Below the pieces are notes generated by a model. The model was given only the letters and a program-made list of their open reading frames with translations. It searched no databases and was not told the DNA's origin. Shown one piece after another: positions 54,184 through 63,409 of a stretch of 64,000 nucleotides of DNA. The position numbers and the translations under genes are program-made. Source of the DNA: CAVPNY01 sp963706905 (GTDB lineage Bacteria; Chloroflexota; Anaerolineae; Anaerolineales; UBA4823); assembly GCA_963706905.1 (NCBI GenBank), contig CAVPNY010000014.1:108571-172570 (forward strand), given 5' to 3'. The first letter of the stretch is position 1. Every line of letters begins with the position of its first letter.

Positions 54184-54670
54184 TTAGCTATGCAGCTTTC
54201 GTACCTTCAAAATCATCGACACCAGGCTGAACACAGTCAATCCGACGATCAACAAGATCATCATGACGTTCACTCGTCCAGAAGCCAGGGACCAGAAAAA
54301 CATGGCTGATGTCAAGCAGGACGATGTAAGCGATCATTTTGAGCTGATTGCGCACCAGCCTGTTCCACTTCCGTCCCAGGTCTTTCTGTTGTTTTTGATC
54401 GACCTGCGCTTCAGGCTCGGCAGGCGCTGGTTTTTCGACCGGGGTTAGCGCAGAAGGAGCGCTGCGATCTTGATCATACTGGGCTCTCTTTTCCGGGTTG
54501 CTCAGCACCTCAAAGGCCTCATTGAGGCGCTGCATTTGTTGATTCGCCAGCGGATGCCCGGACAGATCGGGATGCGTGAGCAATGCCAAACGCTTGTACG
54601 CGGATCGAACCGCTTCTAAGGAGGCGTCGGGATCAATTTGAAGGATGGAATAATAATCTGGCTCTTTCAC
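54184..54670 (-). pseudogene. DnaJ-domain membrane protein, frameshifted at the C-terminus
   Basis: Start at GTG (54670) after AGGGATG. The J domain (DYYSILQIDPDASLEAVRSAYKRLALLTHPDLSG, HPD motif present, FEVLSNPEKRAQYDQD) is complete. A Pro/Glu linker follows, then a helix (LKMIAYIVLLDISHVFLVPGF). After an indel near 54285 the other frame gives a second helix (VNVMMILLIVGLTVFSLVSMILKV) and ends KLHS. The merged protein would recruit Hsp70 (DnaK) to the membrane. Confidence 0.8.
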
Positions 54671-54829
54671 GCAACATCCCTGATTGTTTACCCGGATTCC
54701 GAAAAATCTACGCGATCGGAGTAGGACGCCAATATAGCAACAACAGGCAGCCACGAAGGTCGTGACTGCCTGTAATTTTACCAAGAAAACTGCAAAAACA
54801 GAATAGATGTTCTGGTTATACTCAGGTTT

Positions 54830-54980
54830 TTCTTAAAGTCGCGAATGGTGTCTTTGCGAGGAGAGCGTTCTCTGCCCGACGAAGCAATCTCCGATTCCGT
54901 TTGAGATTGCTTCGGGCTGGGAAGAGCACCCAGCCCTCGTAATGACACATAACGTTGCTGTTGTCAAGGGACTTTGAGAA
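54830..54980. repeat. MITE-like element, copy 2
   Basis: Nearly identical to 39311-39460; one TIR base differs (TTCTTAAAGTC). Both copies are followed by CGCCATAT. The flanking 20-bp direct repeat suggests insertion with an unusually long target duplication, or recombination. Confidence 0.8.
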
Positions 54981-54999
54981 CGCCATATGGTTATACTCA

Positions 55000-55146
55000 G
55001 GTTTTTCACAAGAATGCTTGACAATAATCCGCTGTCATTGTGAGGCCTGCGTTCTGTGCAGGGCGAAGCAATCTCCGACAGGCCAGGGGGCTGCTTCGTC
55101 GCAAAGAACGCTTCTCGCAGCGACAATTTTCTACCTTGTGAAAACC
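55000..55146. repeat. Inverted-repeat element next to MITE copy 2
   Basis: Ends GGTTTTTCACAAG (55000-55012) and CTTGTGAAAACC (55135-55146) are inverted repeats differing by one T. The interior has CATTGTGAGG and GAAGCAATC motifs, similar to the other elements here. Confidence 0.6.
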
Positions 55147-55211
55147 CTATAGTTGTACTTTTAGTCCATGAGGCCTCGAAGTCTTTCTACTCAGGCCGTG
55201 ACTGAACTGAA

Positions 55212-55412
55212 TTACCCCGCACGAAACGATAATCCCCGCGCTTGCAGCGCCAGCCGCAGCGTCTTGATCGCATGCGGCCCGACGCCGTGTAATCGAAGGA
55301 GCTCTTTCTCGCTAATTTCAGTTAGCTGGATAAGCTGGGTGATACCAGCCCCCGCCAGCGCCCTTTCAGCCGGGCTGCCCAGCTTTGGCAGGTCACTTTG
55401 CGCCTGAGTCAT
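55212..55412 (-). CDS. Helix-hairpin-helix DNA-binding protein
   Basis: A 66-aa protein: LGSPAERALAGAGITQLIQLTEISEKELLRLHGVGPHAIKTLRLALQARGLSF. This is the tandem helix-hairpin-helix seen in the RNA polymerase alpha C-terminal domain and small DNA-binding proteins, with the GVGP hairpin. It may bind DNA non-specifically. AGGAGA precedes the ATG. Confidence 0.82.
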   Translation of the reverse strand: MTQAQSDLPKLGSPAERALAGAGITQLIQLTEISEKELLRLHGVGPHAIKTLRLALQARGLSFRAG

Positions 55413-55465
55413 TTTTTCTCCTCCTGCTGAATCTTCACTGGTTCTGATCCAGGCCAGCGGGTTGG

Positions 55466-56021
55466 ATGCGGACAGTCCAAGATGGCAGCTATCTCGGCAG
55501 CGGGGTGGTGATTTCGGATCAAGGTGAAATTCTCACTGCCCTGCACGTAGTCAAAGATGCCGTCGAAATTCAGCTCACTTTTGCAGATGGTACCCAGACC
55601 AGCGTGCAGGTATCTTCCACTCAGCCAGAGAATGATATCGCCGTTCTAATCCCCGATCAGCTTCCAGAGCTGCTCGTGCCAGCCATCCTGGGCAATCCTG
55701 ACGCCATGCAGGTGGGAGATGAAGCCTACGCGATTGGAAACCCGTTTGGCTTGTATGGATCGCTGAGCGCAGGGGTGATCTCGGGCTTTAACCGCTCTTT
55801 CCAAGCAGAGGGCAGTCGGAACCGATTGAGGGCCTGATGCAGATCGACACAGCCGTCAATCCGGGCAACTCGGGCGGACCGCTACTCAACCGCCAGGGAC
55901 AGGTTGTCGGCATCGTCATTGGGATCCTGAACCCGACCGATGAAGAGTTTTTTGTAGGGATTGGCTTTGCCGTGCCGATCACGACCGCCGGACAAGGCTG
56001 TCGGCATGCCCCAGTATTAGA
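55466..56021 (+). pseudogene. Trypsin-like serine protease (HtrA/DegP type), truncated and frameshifted
   Basis: The catalytic His (LTALHVV), Asp (NDIAVL) and Ser (NPGNSGGPL) of the S1C fold are present but in two frames, with an indel near 55815. The signal peptide and the first strands are missing, and no PDZ domain follows. Near 55995 a second slip leads to a TAG just before the MoxR gene. It was probably an exported protease of the same operon. Confidence 0.8.
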
Positions 56022-56036
56022 AGGTAGAACTTGACG

Positions 56037-57062
56037 ATGGATTTAAACGTAAAATCCGAAAATAGAAAGCAGGTAGAAAATGTCCTGTACGAAGTCAAGA
56101 AGGTGATCGTTGGGCAGGATCATCTACTGGAAAGGCTGATCGTCGCGCTGCTGGCGCGTGGTCACATCCTGGTGGAAGGCGTGCCCGGCTTAGCCAAGAC
56201 CATGGCGATCAAGACGCTGGCGAGCGCCATCGGCGGCGAATTCAAGCGCATCCAGTTCACCCCCGACCTGGTGCCCGCCGATCTGGTTGGCACGCGCATC
56301 TATAACCAGAAGAGCGGGGAATTTAACACCTCCCTCGGCCCGGTATTCACGAACCTGCTGCTGGCGGATGAGATCAACCGCGCCCCAGCCAAGGTGCAAA
56401 GCGCCTTGCTGGAAGTGATGCAGGAGCACCAGGTGACCATCGGCCGGGAAACCTTCAAGGTTCCGGACCCATTCCTGGTGATGGCTACCCAGAACCCGAT
56501 CGAAACCGAAGGCACATATGCCCTGCCCGAAGCCCAGGTGGATCGCTTTATGCTCAAGGTGCTGGTCGGTTATCCCTCACCCACCGAAGAATTCGTCATC
56601 GTCGAGCGTATGACCGGTTTCCTGGAAGCCGTGCAGAAGGTGCTCACCACCGAGCAGCTGCTGGAGCTGCAGAAGAAAGCCTACGAGCGAAGTTTACGTT
56701 GACCCGGCGCTGATCGAATATGCCATCCGGCTGGTGACCGCCACCCGCAAGCCCAAAGACTTTGGCTTAAGCCGAGCTGCAACATTACATTCTCTTTGGC
56801 GCCAGCCCGCGGGCTTCGATAAACCTGATCCTGACCGCCCGGGCGCTGGCTTTTGTGCGCGGGCGGAGCTATGCCCTCCCCCAGGATGTGCTGGATATGG
56901 CGCCGGATGTGCTTCGCCACCGCGTGGTGCCTTCGTACGAGGCCCTGTCTGACAATGTGACCAGCGACGATCTGCTGAAGCAAGATTTTCGAGCGCATCC
57001 CGCTCCCGGTGGTGCCGCTGCATGAACGCATAACAAAATCCGTGAAGTCGCCTGACCGCTAA
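56037..57062 (+). pseudogene. MoxR-family AAA ATPase, frameshifted
   Basis: The first 220 codons are intact: GVPGLAKTMAIKTLA (Walker A), LLADEINRAPAKVQSALLEVMQEHQVT (Walker B) and MATQNPIETEGTYALPEAQVDRF, a MoxR hallmark. Indels follow near 56695, 56775 and 56985. The lid domain (ELQHYILFGASPRASINLILTARALAFVRGRSYALPQDVLDMAPDVLRHR) can still be read in other frames. MoxR ATPases remodel VWA partners, as the neighbouring genes suggest. Confidence 0.9.
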
Positions 57063-57073
57063 CGGGAAGCACG

Positions 57074-58114
57074 CCTGAACGACGCTGCCTGCGAAGGGCG
57101 CTCACTCCAGAGCGCATTCTTGCAGCGCCTGGACTGGCAGGTGATTCGCCGCCTGGATGGCCTGCTGCAGGGCGATTACCGCAGCCTCTTTTACGGCTAC
57201 GGGGTCGATTTTGCCGACCTGCGCGAATACCAGCCGGAGGATGATATCCGCTATATCGATTGGAATGTCACCGCGCGCATGGATACCCCTTATGTGCGCC
57301 AATACATGGAAGACCGTGAGATTACGGCCTGGTTCCTGATCGATCTCAGCCCTTCGATGGATTTTGGCACCGCCCAGACAAGATAAGCGGCGGGTGCTGA
57401 TCGATGTGGTGGGGACCCTGGCGCGCCTGCTGACCCGCCACGGCAACCGGGTGGGCGCGGTCCTTTACAACGGGCAGCATCGGCAGGCCGCGGCAACGGC
57501 GGCAAGCGCAAGATCACCGCGTCGAGCGGGTTATCCCGGCCAAAGGCGGACGGAACCAGGTGCTGTGGCTGATCAACGACCTGCTCAAGCAGCCGCGCCT
57601 GCCCAAGGCAGCCTTCACCGACTTGAGATCCATGCTGGAAGGCGGGCTGTATACCATCAAAAAACGCTCGCTGGTATTTATCCTCTCGGATTTCATCAGC
57701 GCACCCGGCTGGGAGCGCACGCTCAGCCTGCTGAAACAGCGCCATGAGGTTTTGGCGATCCGCCTGTGGGATCCGAGTCGAAGTGGAACTGCCGGATGTG
57801 GGGCCGGTGTGGATGGAGGATGCCGAGACCGGCGAGCAGCTATATGTGGATACGCACGATCCCCGCTTCCGGGCGACAATTCAGCGCATGCAGCCCAGCC
57901 AGCGAGACGGCAGCCCTGACAGCCACTTTCCGCCGGCGCCGGGGTGGAACCCTGGTCGCTTTCTACCGGGGAAGACCTGGTGCGAGCCATCGTGCGTTAT
58001 GCTGCGGTGCGCAAGCAGCTCCATCGTGGAATGCGCAAACGCGCTCCGGCAATGATCCGATCCGGCAACCTCCATGGCAATTCCTGGATGCCGGTGATGA
58101 CGGTGAAGCCATGA
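57074..58114 (+). pseudogene. DUF58 protein, frameshifted
   Basis: The start region EARLNDAACEGRSLQSAFLQRLDWQVIRRLDGLLQGDYRSLFYGYGVDFADLREYQPEDDIRYIDWNVTARMDTPYVRQY and then WFLIDLSPSMDFG are classic for DUF58, the VWA-like partner of MoxR. The frame breaks near 57378, 57490, 57775 and 57925. The end (DLVRAIVRYAAVRKQLHRGMRKRAPA) overlaps the next start by ATGA (58111-58114). The order MoxR-DUF58-VWA is that of the Bat/aerotolerance-type operon. Confidence 0.87.
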
Positions 58115-59269
58115 CTTTCCTGTGGCCGTCCATGCTGTCTCTGACTGGTTCTGATTCCCGTGGTGATCCTGGTCGTATTGGGCTCATGCAGCGCCGGCGG
58201 CAGGCCTCCCTGGCTGGCCTGAGCGTTGCTCGTTGCGAAGGAAAGTCAGCCAGGAAAAGAAGCGTAATCCCGGCTATCCGCCGCTCATATCCCTGCGGCT
58301 CTGTGCCTGCTCAGTCTGGTGATCCTGCTGGCTGGCCCTGGCGCGCCCGCAGGCAGAAGTGTCAACCTGCCGCGGGTGGAAGGCACGGTGATGCTGGTAT
58401 TTGACGTATCCGGGAGCATGGCGGCAGCAGACGTCCAACCGCCTACCCGCATGGAAGCTGCCAAGGCGACTGCCACAGAGTTCGTGCTCAGCCAGCCGGA
58501 AACCGTCCAGATCGGGATTGTCTCTTTCAGCGGCAGCGGCTTTACGGTGCAGACGCCCACCAACGATGCGCAAGGCCTGCTGGCTGCGATCGACCGCCTG
58601 CAGCGCCACCAACCGGCACTTCGTTGGGGCAGGGCATCCTGGTGGCGCTGCAACACGATCGCTGTGGATGCCGGGTCTGGATCCAGTCGTTGCGATACGG
58701 CAGCACGAAGCCAGCGGACCCCTCGGCGGCGAGGAACGAGCTGGACCCGGACAGGTGCGCGGATGGAGACGATCTGCTCGCTCGCAGCTACCGGAAGGAC
58801 GCTTACCCGCCGGTCGGTGATCGTGCTGCTGACGGATGGCGAAAATACAAAATGGCATCGAACCCGCTCGCAGGCTGCCCAGGCAGCCGCGGAACGCAGC
58901 GTGCGTATCGATGCTACTGGGTTTTGGGACGACCGCAGGGATCAACCCTGGAACTGGACGGATTCAATGTGCATACCGCTCTGGACGAAGATACGCTCCA
59001 GCAAATCAGCGGCACAGCCGGCGGCACGTACTACAACGTTCAAAATGAGACAGGATGTCGCTGACAGTGTATGCGAATCTGCACCTCAGAACTGGTCGGT
59101 CAAACCGGAGACGATGGAGATTACCTCGATCTTTGCGGGCGCCGGGGTCCTGATCTTAGTGGTCGGTGCCGGTTTATCGCTGCTATGGTTCAGCCGTCTG
59201 CAGTGTAACCCATGCAGGTCTGGCGCAGCGAGCTTGACAGAAACCGAGACAAGTTGTATTGGAGGTTAG
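58111..59269 (+). pseudogene. VWA-domain membrane protein (BatA-like), heavily frameshifted
   Basis: The N-terminal helix segments (LVLIPVVILVVLG, and PLIPAALCLLSLVILLAGLARPQAEV) lie in different frames. The von Willebrand factor A domain has an intact MIDAS DVSGSMAAAD and downstream VIVLLTDGENT. Further pieces (GFGTTAGINPELDGFNVHTALDEDTLQQISGTAGGTYYNV) finish the domain, and a final helix follows (IFAGAGVLILVVGAGLSLLWFS). At least six indels occur. Confidence 0.82.
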
Positions 59270-59272
59270 CTG

Positions 59273-59567
59273 ATGAAATTCCTATGGCCCAGCGCGCTGC
59301 TATTGTTGGGTTTGCTGCCGCTGCTGGTGATGGCGTCTACTGTGTGGATGCAGCGCCGCAGGCGGCGGTATGCAATGCGTTACTCCAGCCTATCGCTCGA
59401 TCCGCCCAGGCGATCCCGGCGCAATCCCGCATCCGGCGCTATCTTCCGCCAGCGCTCTGTTCCTGCTGGCGCTGGCGGTGCTGGTGCTGGGCATGGCACG
59501 CCCGGTTACCGTGACCAACGTGCCGGCGGGGCGGGCGACGGTGATCCTGGCGATAATGGCCATGTGA
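59273..59567 (+). pseudogene. N-terminal fragment of a second VWA protein (BatB-like)
   Basis: MKFLWPSALLLLGLLPLLVMASTVWMQRRRRRYAMRYSSLSL and, after an indel, RRYLPPALFLLALAVLVLGMARPVTVTNVPAGRATVILAI match the N-terminus of the preceding gene. The frame stops where DVSGSM should begin, and unrelated AT-rich sequence with a new promoter follows, so the gene is cut by a rearrangement. Confidence 0.78.
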
Positions 59568-59581
59568 ACTATTTCATTAAT

Positions 59582-59609
59582 TTGACTAATTTTATCCGAT
59601 TATTATAAT
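59582..59609 (+). promoter_or_regulatory. Promoter of the GH25 gene
   Basis: TTGACT (59582-59587), 16-bp spacer, consensus TATAAT (59604-59609). It lies in AT-rich sequence about 70 bp before the ATG. Confidence 0.75.
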
Positions 59610-59680
59610 AAAACATTATACTTTTGAAAATATTTAGCGAAACATCCTCTTTCTAAAGATGAGCGCACTACGAGGAAAAA

Positions 59681-60961
59681 ATGGCAAAGCGACAGGCATT
59701 AGGAGTTGATATCAACGAATACTCGCGCACCGGGGGTGACAATTTTGACCTGGCCAAAGAGTATATCCAGGGCGGTGTCTATGATTTTTTGATTATTAAG
59801 GCTGGAGGAGGCACAACCAAGGGACCGATATTCGACGAGCAAAGAAAGAAGGCAGAGAAGCGGGGTTTACCTTACGTAACTTACCATTTTCCTATCCCCG
59901 GGATGGATATGAAGGCGCAGGCTCGAAGCTACATAGATTGGGTCGGCACGGATCAGCCGCAGTATATCTTTGACATCGAAAAGCCAAGAGGCGGCCCCAG
60001 ACCACCCACCAAGCAGGAGATGCGCACGATTATCGGCGAGTTTGAACGCTTGATAGGCAGGCAACCCATGCTCTACTCGCGCATGGGAATTCTGCAGCAA
60101 ATTGATTTTGTCGATGAAGCCAGGCAGTACCAGTTGTGGATGGCGCAATACCCATACAATCTTTCCTTTTTACCATCGGATAAAGTGCAATATCGTTATT
60201 TCCAGGATTTCTTGAAGCATTTCTCCTGGAGTCTTCCACGGGATGTCCGCAATACAGTCTTAGAGGACAATACCGTCTTGTGGCAGTTCTCAGAAAAAGG
60301 GAATGGACCCCATTACATCTATAAGGAATTCACCAGGGATCCCGAATATCCGGTCGGCAAAAAAAGCGCGGATTTAAACGTTTCTATCAAGGGGCACGAT
60401 GAGTTCATGAAGCTGATGTTTGGAGAAGTCAGGCCGGGAAAGGGCAAGGAAGGTCGTGAGGAGAGAGGTGAAGCCCGGCGAGCGAAGGCCACTTATCCTG
60501 ACATGATCAACCAGAATATGATCGATTTTATCTACGAAGCTGCCAGACCATTCACACTGGACCCCTGGAGAGACTGGATCGTGCGAGCTCACCTGGAAGA
60601 GCTGGCCATCCCTGAAGAAAACCGCGTCAAACCGTACACCGGGCCGCGGATCGAGGATTTACCAAATTTAACCAAGAAAGAAAAGGCTGCCATTCTGGCG
60701 GTGATGAACGTCCCGACGCGTCGGATACTGCGGTCAGTGCCGCCTTACCCTGGAATGACCAATCAGGATATGATCAATTTGATCTACAGGGCTGCCTTGT
60801 CATTCACAGACGAACCCTGGGATGATTGGATCGTGCGCGCCGACCTGGAAGAGCTAGCTACCCCGGAGGAGAATCGCAGTCTGATCTATACAGGGCCAAA
60901 GATCGAGGATCTGCCAAACTTATCCGACGGTGAAAAGGCGGCGATATTGGCAAGGATGTAG
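59681..60961 (+). CDS. GH25-type lysozyme with duplicated C-terminal module
   Basis: A 426-aa protein. Residues 1-235 are a glycoside-hydrolase-25 barrel: GVDINEYS (Asp10), YVTYHFP, YIFDIEKP (Asp98, Glu100), QYQLWMAQYP and VLWQFSE, as in Chalaropsis-type lysozymes that cut peptidoglycan. No signal peptide is present, so it needs a holin or special export, like a phage endolysin. A charged linker (252-270) leads to two copies of a 70-residue module (272-343 and 356-426) of unknown role, possibly wall binding. It is intact, unlike its upstream neighbours. Confidence 0.85.
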   Translation: MAKRQALGVDINEYSRTGGDNFDLAKEYIQGGVYDFLIIKAGGGTTKGPIFDEQRKKAEKRGLPYVTYHFPIPGMDMKAQARSYIDWVGTDQPQYIFDIEKPRGGPRPPTKQEMRTIIGEFERLIGRQPMLYSRMGILQQIDFVDEARQYQLWMAQYPYNLSFLPSDKVQYRYFQDFLKHFSWSLPRDVRNTVLEDNTVLWQFSEKGNGPHYIYKEFTRDPEYPVGKKSADLNVSIKGHDEFMKLMFGEVRPGKGKEGREERGEARRAKATYPDMINQNMIDFIYEAARPFTLDPWRDWIVRAHLEELAIPEENRVKPYTGPRIEDLPNLTKKEKAAILAVMNVPTRRILRSVPPYPGMTNQDMINLIYRAALSFTDEPWDDWIVRADLEELATPEENRSLIYTGPKIEDLPNLSDGEKAAILARM

Positions 60962-61006
60962 CCAGGGCAAAATAGTCGTCCTCAAACAGAATTTTATTCC
61001 AACAGC

Positions 61007-61330
61007 TCAGGGATTCCGCAAGATCTCGCCCGAGGCCCTGCCGATACGCCCATCGAAATAGCTCCCCCCATAGAAATACCAATCCAGACCCTCCAGCTCC
61101 GCCTTTGCCTGCGCGGCAGTCATCTTATCAGCCAGCTCCACCGAGATGGCGCCCAAGTACCACCTGCCGGAGGCGGTGAAAGCTTCGACCTCATAGAAAT
61201 ACCGCAACCAGTGCTGCCCGCAAGCCGGGCAGGCCAGGATCGAGACCTGAGCGTAATTGGCGTCCATGCCCAGATCGATCTCGCCAGCTAGCGAGCGGAG
61301 CGGCGTGGTGAAACAGCTACAGGCTATCAT
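61007..61330 (-). CDS. Small zinc-ribbon-like protein of unknown function
   Basis: A 107-aa protein with CSC near the start and CPACGQHWLRYFYEVEAFTASGRWYLGAISVELADKMTAAQAKAELEGLDWYFYGGSYFDGRIGRASGEIL. The CxxC pairs suggest a zinc ribbon. A decayed relative of the C-terminal half lies at 41677-41765, so this is a family in this genome. No function is recognised. Confidence 0.72.
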   Translation of the reverse strand: MIACSCFTTPLRSLAGEIDLGMDANYAQVSILACPACGQHWLRYFYEVEAFTASGRWYLGAISVELADKMTAAQAKAELEGLDWYFYGGSYFDGRIGRASGEILRNP

Positions 61331-61354
61331 GCCTATGCAATGCTCCGATTGTGT

Positions 61355-62815
61355 CTATTTCTTGATGGTTAATGGCAGATAGAGTTCCATCACCTTGAAT
61401 GCGTGTAAGAACACATCCTGGCAGTTGTCATCTTGAAAGCCATCCTGATCCGTATCGCAAAACAGGTTGGCATCCCCCGCCACCAGGTTGCCAGCCCACG
61501 AATCAAAAACCACCTGATTGCCATCCGCCGATATGGCCACGCCAGATGACCACCCATCCGATTGGGCGCCCTCGCTCGAGACGGAGACCCGCTGCGTGCT
61601 CCCATTCACCTGGTCATGGACGAAGATATCTGGACAGTTGTCGTCCGTTTGCTCGTCACCATCCCAATCACAATCAAGATTGGTGTCTCCCGGTACGAGA
61701 TTGGTGGCGTAGGAAAAAAAGGCGATGTAGCGCCCATTCGAGGACAGACTGGGAGTACCAGAATGGCTGTTACCCATTTCGCCGCCGCTGGAAACCGAGA
61801 CCAGGCTGGTTTGACCGCTCTGCAGGTCTTTGATAAATACATCCAGCATTGCATTGCTATCCCCGCTGACCAGGTTGCTGGCGAGCGAATGAAAACTCAC
61901 GAAATTGCCATCCGCAGAAATCGCCGCATCCAGGGATTCATCATTGCCTTGCTCTCCGGCCGAACCGGTAGACACTCGCCTGGTCTGCCCGCTCTCCCGG
62001 TCATGCACAAAAATATCCGTGAGGTTGTTGGTGTCCCCATCCGCCAGGTTACTGGCGTAGGACTCAAACGCAATCCAGCGCCCATCCGCAGATATGCTTG
62101 GATAGCTGGAGCTCGAATTGGCTTCCACCCCATCGCTGGCCACCGACACACGCACGGTCTGACCGGTTTGCTGGTCATGTACAAAAATATCCCCCCGATT
62201 ATTGGAGTCGCCGTCCACCAGGTTGCTCGCCTGCGAAGCGAATGCCACGAAGCGCCCATCGAATGATAAGGCGGGCGCTTCTGAATGCCCATTGGCCTCT
62301 TCCCCGGCGCTGCTGATCGAGACCCGCCGGGTTTCACCGCTCTCCAACAGATGGATGAAGACATCGTATGCGTCATTGCTATCCCCATTAACCAGGTTGG
62401 TGGCGCAGGATCGAAAGGCAGCCACCCGCCCATCCCCCGAGATGGCCGCCTGGCGGGAGGTGCAATTGCCCTGCTCGCCGGCGCTGGAGATAGAGATCAT
62501 GCGGGTCTGCCCGCTTTCCCGGTCGTGCACGAACACATCCAGCTCGCCATTGGCATCCGCCTCGACCAGGTTATCAGCCGCGGAGTGGAACACCACAAAG
62601 CGCCCGTTTGCGGAGATCGCAGGCTCCGCGCAGGAGCTGTTCGCCTGGGTTCCATCGCTGGCCACCGAGATCAGGGAAGTGGTCGCAGATTGATCAGCGT
62701 TTACCCGGATAGAAGGCGCGCCGGCCGCCTGGGAGGCTGGCTCCCACCCTCCCAGGCACAAGACTGCAATGGAGATGAGCGTGACAGATAATTTGGCGAT
62801 CAGCTTCGATGTCAT
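61355..62815 (-). CDS. Secreted PD40/TolB-like beta-propeller protein
   Basis: About 486 aa from MTSKLIAKLSVTL; an upstream Met (62872) is less likely. A signal peptide (LIAKLSVTLISIAVLCLGGW...ASQA) is followed by seven repeats of about 55 residues with the WD40-like PD40 pattern (S-x-D-G-R-x-V-A-F-x-S-x-A-x-N-L-V-x-G-D-x-N). The pattern D-x-D-x-D-G (CDWDGDEQ, CDTDQDGF) in two loops suggests calcium. The C-terminus ELYLPLTIKK is a YLPL-type tail common in secreted Chloroflexota proteins. Confidence 0.88.
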   Translation of the reverse strand: MTSKLIAKLSVTLISIAVLCLGGWEPASQAAGAPSIRVNADQSATTSLISVASDGTQANSSCAEPAISANGRFVVFHSAADNLVEADANGELDVFVHDRESGQTRMISISSAGEQGNCTSRQAAISGDGRVAAFRSCATNLVNGDSNDAYDVFIHLLESGETRRVSISSAGEEANGHSEAPALSFDGRFVAFASQASNLVDGDSNNRGDIFVHDQQTGQTVRVSVASDGVEANSSSSYPSISADGRWIAFESYASNLADGDTNNLTDIFVHDRESGQTRRVSTGSAGEQGNDESLDAAISADGNFVSFHSLASNLVSGDSNAMLDVFIKDLQSGQTSLVSVSSGGEMGNSHSGTPSLSSNGRYIAFFSYATNLVPGDTNLDCDWDGDEQTDDNCPDIFVHDQVNGSTQRVSVSSEGAQSDGWSSGVAISADGNQVVFDSWAGNLVAGDANLFCDTDQDGFQDDNCQDVFLHAFKVMELYLPLTIKK

Positions 62816-62872
62816 CCCAGCCCTCAGTAAACTTATATCTTTCGTCCTCGGATTGGTTATCGATAACCTCAA

Positions 62873-63124
62873 CCCAACGATATCGCCAACTTGATCCTAG
62901 CAAATTCAATGGGGAGGTTCAAGTGATATTGATCACCATTATTTCGTGATGCCCAGGAAATTGGTATAAGACCTCGGAATTTTCAGAAAAACTCCGAGGT
63001 CTGGTCGATCAATCGGGAAGCCAGGCATCGGACCTCGCAGTTCGAGCTAACGAAGTTTGCGGGCGAGTAAATTCGCCATAAAACATCCGAGGTCTGGCTG
63101 AGCTGCGCTTTCGCCGGATATCGC
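62873..63124. other. Intergenic region with two TCGGAGGTC hairpins
   Basis: About 250 bp. The first hairpin (AGACCTCGGA/TCCGAGGTCT) is at 62969-63002. A second, looser pair spans about 63029-63096 (CGGACCTCG ... CCGAGGTC). No gene is seen. Confidence 0.6.
62969..63002. repeat. Palindromic repeat, TCGGAGGTC type
   Basis: AGACCTCGGA (62969-62978) pairs with 62993-63002; an inner TTTT/AAAA extends the stem. It is the fourth member of the hairpin family in this window. Confidence 0.7.
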
Positions 63125-63166
63125 TTGACACTGCACGATTATTCGTGTACACTACTTGGTAGTGTA
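63125..63166 (+). promoter_or_regulatory. Promoter with embedded operator of the toxin-antitoxin pair
   Basis: TTGACA (63125-63130), 17-bp spacer, TACACT (63148-63153). The perfect palindrome TACACTAC/GTAGTGTA (63148-63155 with 63159-63166, centre TTG) overlaps the -10, typical of autorepressed toxin-antitoxin operons. Confidence 0.75.
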
Positions 63167-63187
63167 ATCAATCCAAAAGAGGTAGAC

Positions 63188-63409
63188 ATGTTGAAAAATA
63201 TCACCTTCAGCGCAGAAGAAAAGCTCATACAGCGGGCGCGGGAGCGGGCGGCCGCTGAACAAACCACTCTGAATGAGGCGTTCCGGCGCTGGCTGGAGAA
63301 GTATGCCGAGCGTCCCGCCTCAGCCGAAGCATTTGCTGACCTGATGGACCGCTTCGGGTATACAACGCCTGGTCGCTCGTTCACCCGAGATGAAATGAAT
63401 GAGCGTTAA
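63188..63409 (+). CDS. Antitoxin, ribbon-helix-helix type
   Basis: A 73-aa protein from MLKNITFS (AGAGG upstream). MLKNITFSAEEKLIQRARERAAAEQTTLNEAFRRWLEKYAERP looks like a ribbon-helix-helix (Arc/CopG-like) DNA-binding domain; the C-terminal part (AEAFADLMDRFGYTTPGRSFTRDEM) would wrap the toxin. It overlaps the PIN gene by 11 bp. Confidence 0.85.
   Translation: MLKNITFSAEEKLIQRARERAAAEQTTLNEAFRRWLEKYAERPASAEAFADLMDRFGYTTPGRSFTRDEMNER

Larger units (their letters stand above)
54785..55211. other. Intergenic region made largely of repeats
   Basis: About 430 bp. It holds the second MITE-like copy (54830-54980), a 20-bp direct repeat flanking it (54813-54832 and 54988-55007), and a further inverted-repeat element from 55000-55012 (GGTTTTTCACAAG) to 55135-55146. 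No gene was recognised. Confidence 0.6.
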
